Shown here one piece after another: positions 60,901 through 64,000 of a stretch of 64,000 nt of DNA (its first letter is position 1; each line of letters opens with the position of its first letter). Source of the stretch: Hyphomicrobiales bacterium (lineage in GTDB: Bacteria > Pseudomonadota > Alphaproteobacteria > Rhizobiales > Rhizobiaceae). The notes below the pieces were generated by a model. The model did no database searches and was not told where the DNA came from. It saw only the letters and a program-made list of their open reading frames with translations. The stretch lies in the NCBI GenBank assembly GCA_900468625.1, contig UBUL01000037.1:40934-104933 (forward strand). The letters run 5' to 3'. The position numbers and the translations under genes are program-made.

Positions 60901-63900
60901 ATGCCACCCTTTCGGACGCCTTGGACGACAAGGCGATGGCGCTTGCCATTTCGCTTTCCGACACCCAGTCTCGCCTCGAGGACGCGGTATCACACCGATT
61001 GGACGCACTCTCCGAAACCGTTGCCGGTACCCACGACAGGATCGTCAACAGCCTCGATGACCGGACGATGTCACTGGCGGCCGCCCTTTCGGAAGGCCAT
61101 GCGAAGCTCGAAGAAACCCTGGCAAGCAGCGCCAAGGCCATCGCCCATACCGTTACCAGCGGCCATGAGGCGCTGACCAATACGCTCGACGACAAGAGCA
61201 TGGCCTTCGCGATCTCGCTCGCCGAAAACCAGAACCGCTTCGAAAGCGCTCTGGAAGAGCGTGCCAACACCTTGCTCGACAGCGTCTCGGGTGCTGAAGC
61301 CCGGGTTGCGGGCGCCTTCGGCGACAAGGCGGACGCTATCCGCGCCGCCTATAGCGAGAACCAGGATCGCCTTGATCGCTCTCTGACCGCCCATGCGGAC
61401 GCTCTTTCCGAAATGCTCGGCAGCAACAGCGATCGCGTCGAAGCCGTTCTCGGCTCCACGACCCGCCATCTCGAAAATATGCTCGGCGCCGGCCTGTCGC
61501 AGATGGATCAGAACCTGGCTTCAGCTTACGAGCGCATGCGCTCCACGCTGGAAGACCGCAGCAATGCCATCAGCCTTGCGCTGCGCGACGCCCATGCGCA
61601 GATCGACGAGACGCTGATGGAGCAGACCACCAATATCGGCACGTCGATCGCTACCAGCGCCAGCATGCTGGAAATGTCGCTCGAGGACCGTGAGGCCTCG
61701 CTGCGCCAGACCATCGACGCCAGCGCAAGAGCATTGGAAGAGCGCCTGAACGGTGGCGCAGGCGATATTGCCGGCCGCATCCAGCAGGCCGCCGGCGACA
61801 TCGCACGCTCGGCCGAAACTTTCTCGTCCAATCTCAATCAGTCGATCGACGGCATGACGACCCGCTTCGCCGAGACCGGCTCTCGCGTCGAGGCCAGCCT
61901 TTCGGCTCTCGAAAATCGCATCAACGAAGGCGTCACTGGCGTTGCAGCCCAGGTCGACGCCGCCGGCAACCGCCTCTCGGATACGTTGGCGAGCGGCGCA
62001 GCAAGGATCGACGACAGCAGCGGCCACGCGGCTGCCCGCATCGAAGAGCGGCTTTCGACCATGGATCGCGCCCTCAACCTCGGCCTCGAAGCCGTCAACC
62101 GCACGATCGAGGGCAAGGCCGCCAATCTTGCGACGACGCTGCGCACGGCGGTTGCCGATGCCGCGCAAGGCATGGACACGGAAGCGACGCGCACCGCCGG
62201 CCTGCTTGCCGACACGGGACAGCAGTTCGCCGAGAATCTCGGCAGCCACAGCGATGCCTTCGCACGCGCCATGACGGAGCGTTCCAACGACCTCGTCAAC
62301 CGCGTCTCGGAAACGCAGAACCGGTTGGCAAGCCAGGCCGCGGCCGTCGCCCAGACCTTCTCGGAAGCGGGCAACGCGATCGTCAACAAGGTTGCCGAAG
62401 CCGAAGGCCTTGTCAGCAACCAGGTCAATACGATCTCGCAGGCGCTCTCTTCGGCAGAACAGTCGCTGGAAGCCCGCGGCGCGGCCATCCGCAACACGCT
62501 GACCGATGGCAGCGAGCAGATCGCCTCCACCATGGCGCAGGTCGAACGTGCCCTCGACGAGCGCGGCACTGCCATCCGCGCATCCTTGGAAGAGCGCACC
62601 CGCGAGATCAACAGCACTCTTGCCGATGTCGACAAGGCGCTGGAAGCACGCGGCTCGTCCATCCGCACCTCGCTCGACGAGCGCACCCGCGAGCTGAACT
62701 CCATGCTGGCAGGACGCTCCACCGAACTCTCGCGCCTGATCGACGAAAAGGCTCGGCCGATCGTCGATCGCTATGCGGCGACGGGTCAGGAGGCGGCAGC
62801 CCTCATTTCGGCTGCAGCCCAGGAAAGCACGGAGCGACTGCGCGCTGAAAATGCAGCCCTGATCAACGCGATCGCGTCGCGCACTGAACATGCGGTCAAT
62901 ACGGTCAGCGCGCTCGAAAACAACCTGCTCGCAAGCGTCAACGGCATCATCGCCCGCCTTGCCGAGAACAATTCTGCGATCGCCGGCCTGCTGACCAATG
63001 CCGCATCTGAATTCGCGAGCGTGGATGATCGTCTGACGGCGACCTCGACACGCTTCGCCGAATCCGCGGCGAAGGCCGGCGAGATGGTTTCGGCGTCCAG
63101 CCGCCTTCTCGAAGGCAAGGTCGACAAGCTCTCGGACATCACCGGCCAGACCTTGTCGCAGGTCGGCAACATCGTCGGCCGTTTCGACGATCACTCCAAG
63201 GTGCTGTCGCAAGCCTCGCAGCTTTTGGGCGCTGCCCAGTCGAACCTCGTGTCGACGCTGGAAGAACGCGAAACGGCATTGCAGAACCTGGCCGTCGGCC
63301 TCGTTCAGCGTTCGGAAGAGATCGAGAACACCATGCGCGCCCTCGGCTCGATGGTGGAAACCGCCTTCGACCGTGCGGAACAGAGGTCGAACCAGGTGAC
63401 CGGCAATCTCCGCCAGAGCGTCCAGTCTTCCTTCGGCGATATCGGTCGCGTTCTCTCCGATGCCGAGAAGCGCGCCGAGGATGCGGCGGAAAACATGCGT
63501 ATCGCATTGCAGAAGGCTGGCGAGGAAGCGAACCAGGCGGTCGAAAACACATTCGCCAATGCCGAGCGCCGTTCCAGCGATCTCACCAATCGTCTGCGCG
63601 GCGGCCTCACCGCCTCGCTATCCGAGGTCGAGCAGATGCTGGCCGACGCCGGCAAGACCTCGGATGCGGCTGCCCAGCAGCTGCGGGAGACCCTGCGTGT
63701 CGCTGTCGATGACGCAATCGGCCGCTTTGCCGGTGCGACGGACGAAATCCGCCGCTCGGCCGGCGATATCCGCCGGGAACTGGATCTCACCCGCAGCGAA
63801 CTGAAGCGCGGTGCCTTCGACCTTCCGGAAGAGGCAAAGGAAAGCGCCGCAGCCATGCGCCGCGCCGTTGCCGAACAGATCAAGGCCCTCCAGGATATCT

Positions 63901-64000
63901 CGCAGATCGTCGGTCGCTCCACGCAGCAGCTGGAAATTTCCGAGCCAGCTGCCCGTGCCCTTGCGGATGCGCAGCCCACCCAGCGCCCGCTGCCCGCCAC
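57906..64000 (+). CDS. rgsE: GPR/RgsE-like growth pole ring protein (partial, 2031 codons)
   Basis: One frame stays open from the ATG at 57906 to the window end. Residues 1-115 are acidic and disordered. Two membrane helices follow (about 121-138 and 155-178). The rest is a very long Ala/Glu/Arg/Ser/Thr-rich alpha-helical region with degenerate 11- and 33-residue repeats, e.g. DDKTMALAIALSESQARLED and close variants. This matches the apolipoprotein-like Growth Pole Ring protein of Agrobacterium (about 2100 residues) and RgsE of Sinorhizobium, needed for polar growth. GAGG lies 9 bases before the ATG. The C-terminus is missing here. Identity is inferred from architecture and size. Confidence 0.8.
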   Translation, partial: MANKKYIESVEDKAFQALDEALQIDFSDESLESRSAPTPDVPERKVSEPPKQPIKQSRDDAARNTGGTRSTANPAAAPRSAEAPRNPNLAAANDGSRASSASILKALDAGSQSHAVRNATIFSLFWIIGGVGLAFLLYGEQIRNIHSLADLVALPGVIACIVGIIVPVLLFYAFGMMIARAHDMRNAARSMAEVALRLVEPETVASERIMTVGQAVRREVSAMNEGIERTIARATELETLVHTEVNALERSYADNELRVRGLVHELGAERDAIVNHAERIRSSISGVHDQIKEDLSLATEEIAVRLSTSGEAFASMIDTRAAALMEKSDSAVQALGTLLSAKTDSLLQNLNASGLALGHEFDTRLESLSSTLAERGNALLGQFETRASTLDANTEKLNSALNDRARQLNETLVARTREISESLSGGERSITGTLDNVLSRLNTALDEKGASFRQSLQSTADDAIMDIDLRSGFFDERFQSTIAQLSTTFDERVSEFTSAFDKRAGTLDTKLSESLTRINQSLGSNSDALEGILTSSIERLGSHLTDQSFALATTLATGQEVLESAIGSKANEITAALQNATTGISSALASGTGDLNSTLASHAGAFTSAVQGVTRDVSAALQSGTEELTSAFTGRANDINNTLSAHTSEITQALGSAHERIDAVMAARSNALFGALSDNQSRFEQTLAERSEAITSAVSGSHEHLTAALDERTSMLAISLAESQLRLENTLASRTETIASTIADTHGKLADTLDDKTMALAIALSESQSRLEDTVSGHAEYVAGTLDAKTRELARTLAEGQARLESTVSGHAESVTNALDDRTMALAIALSESQARLEDTVSGHAERVADTLEGKTNALASALTSGQARLEETLANRAEAIVKAFAGNHNALADALDDRTMALAIALSESQARLENAVSGHAESVSSTLDDKTMALAIALSEAQARLEDTVSGHADRVADTLEGKTRALSDALTSGQSRLEATLANRAEAITNAFTGNYATLSDALDDKAMALAISLSDTQSRLEDAVSHRLDALSETVAGTHDRIVNSLDDRTMSLAAALSEGHAKLEETLASSAKAIAHTVTSGHEALTNTLDDKSMAFAISLAENQNRFESALEERANTLLDSVSGAEARVAGAFGDKADAIRAAYSENQDRLDRSLTAHADALSEMLGSNSDRVEAVLGSTTRHLENMLGAGLSQMDQNLASAYERMRSTLEDRSNAISLALRDAHAQIDETLMEQTTNIGTSIATSASMLEMSLEDREASLRQTIDASARALEERLNGGAGDIAGRIQQAAGDIARSAETFSSNLNQSIDGMTTRFAETGSRVEASLSALENRINEGVTGVAAQVDAAGNRLSDTLASGAARIDDSSGHAAARIEERLSTMDRALNLGLEAVNRTIEGKAANLATTLRTAVADAAQGMDTEATRTAGLLADTGQQFAENLGSHSDAFARAMTERSNDLVNRVSETQNRLASQAAAVAQTFSEAGNAIVNKVAEAEGLVSNQVNTISQALSSAEQSLEARGAAIRNTLTDGSEQIASTMAQVERALDERGTAIRASLEERTREINSTLADVDKALEARGSSIRTSLDERTRELNSMLAGRSTELSRLIDEKARPIVDRYAATGQEAAALISAAAQESTERLRAENAALINAIASRTEHAVNTVSALENNLLASVNGIIARLAENNSAIAGLLTNAASEFASVDDRLTATSTRFAESAAKAGEMVSASSRLLEGKVDKLSDITGQTLSQVGNIVGRFDDHSKVLSQASQLLGAAQSNLVSTLEERETALQNLAVGLVQRSEEIENTMRALGSMVETAFDRAEQRSNQVTGNLRQSVQSSFGDIGRVLSDAEKRAEDAAENMRIALQKAGEEANQAVENTFANAERRSSDLTNRLRGGLTASLSEVEQMLADAGKTSDAAAQQLRETLRVAVDDAIGRFAGATDEIRRSAGDIRRELDLTRSELKRGAFDLPEEAKESAAAMRRAVAEQIKALQDISQIVGRSTQQLEISEPAARALADAQPTQRPLPA

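Noticed and set aside
60160..61210. Repeats that might look like a CRISPR or tandem array
   Set aside because: They are in-frame coding repeats of the polar growth protein, imperfect, with no spacers of fixed size and no cas genes.

Overview
The window is a GC-rich, gene-dense stretch of alphaproteobacterial chromosome, almost certainly from a Rhizobium/Agrobacterium-type member of the Rhizobiaceae. The evidence is a large GPR/RgsE-like polar growth protein, a recA operator of the form GAAC-N7-GTAC as reported for Rhizobium etli, a CckA histidine kinase with a CtrA-type TTAA-N7-TTAA site elsewhere in the window, a one-cysteine DksA, and several short intergenic palindromes typical of rhizobia. 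Most of the content is core genome. The only mobile element seen is one intact IS1182-family insertion sequence.

Layout. 1-7.6 kb: a leftward flavin reductase / MoxR ATPase / VWA-protein operon, a periplasmic binding protein, rpe, purB, and small membrane proteins (iron-permease-like, DUF2189). 7.6-18.7 kb: de novo purine genes purC-purS-(small coiled-coil ORF)-purQ, then a lipoprotein, a P-loop protein, a divergent DUF1127/MocR pair and a PagL-like protein, then purL, bolA and, after a leftward hydrolase and a small membrane protein, grxD. 18.7-26.8 kb: two tandem Bcr/CflA-type efflux pumps, a class III nucleotidyl cyclase, two tandem inositol-monophosphatase-like genes, ttcA, glsA and rpsD. 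27-35.9 kb: a HerA/FtsK-like ATPase, an alpha-hydroxy-acid dehydrogenase, a leftward trmJ-murI-GNAT cluster, icd, a GST and an AraC regulator. 36-43.4 kb: alaS, recA with its SOS operator, psuK-psuG, and an auxiliary-type trpS. 43.4-51.9 kb: cckA, fliO, dksA, a SixA-like phosphatase and ycjX-ycjF. 51.9-53.5 kb: the IS. 53.5-64 kb: folP-folB-folK, a DUF922 protein, a 2Fe-2S ferredoxin, an Hpt protein and the first 2031 codons of the polar growth protein, which runs off the end of the window.

The most interesting signal is the 230-base gap upstream of trpS. It encodes a 16-residue peptide with tandem Trp codons, followed by alternative hairpins: a 1:2 stem around the peptide stop, a 2:3 antiterminator-like stem, a 3:4 terminator-like stem, and a last stem that hides the trpS Shine-Dalgarno. 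It reads as a ribosome-mediated attenuator that senses charged tRNA-Trp and controls an auxiliary tryptophanyl-tRNA synthetase.

How the genes work together: the pur genes supply five steps or subunits of IMP/AMP synthesis (PurC, the PurL/Q/S amidotransferase, PurB). GrxD and BolA are known Fe-S partner proteins encoded 2 kb apart. PsuK and PsuG degrade pseudouridine. FolP/B/K are the pterin side of folate synthesis. CckA, the free Hpt protein, the CtrA-like sites and the polar growth protein point to cell-cycle and cell-pole control.
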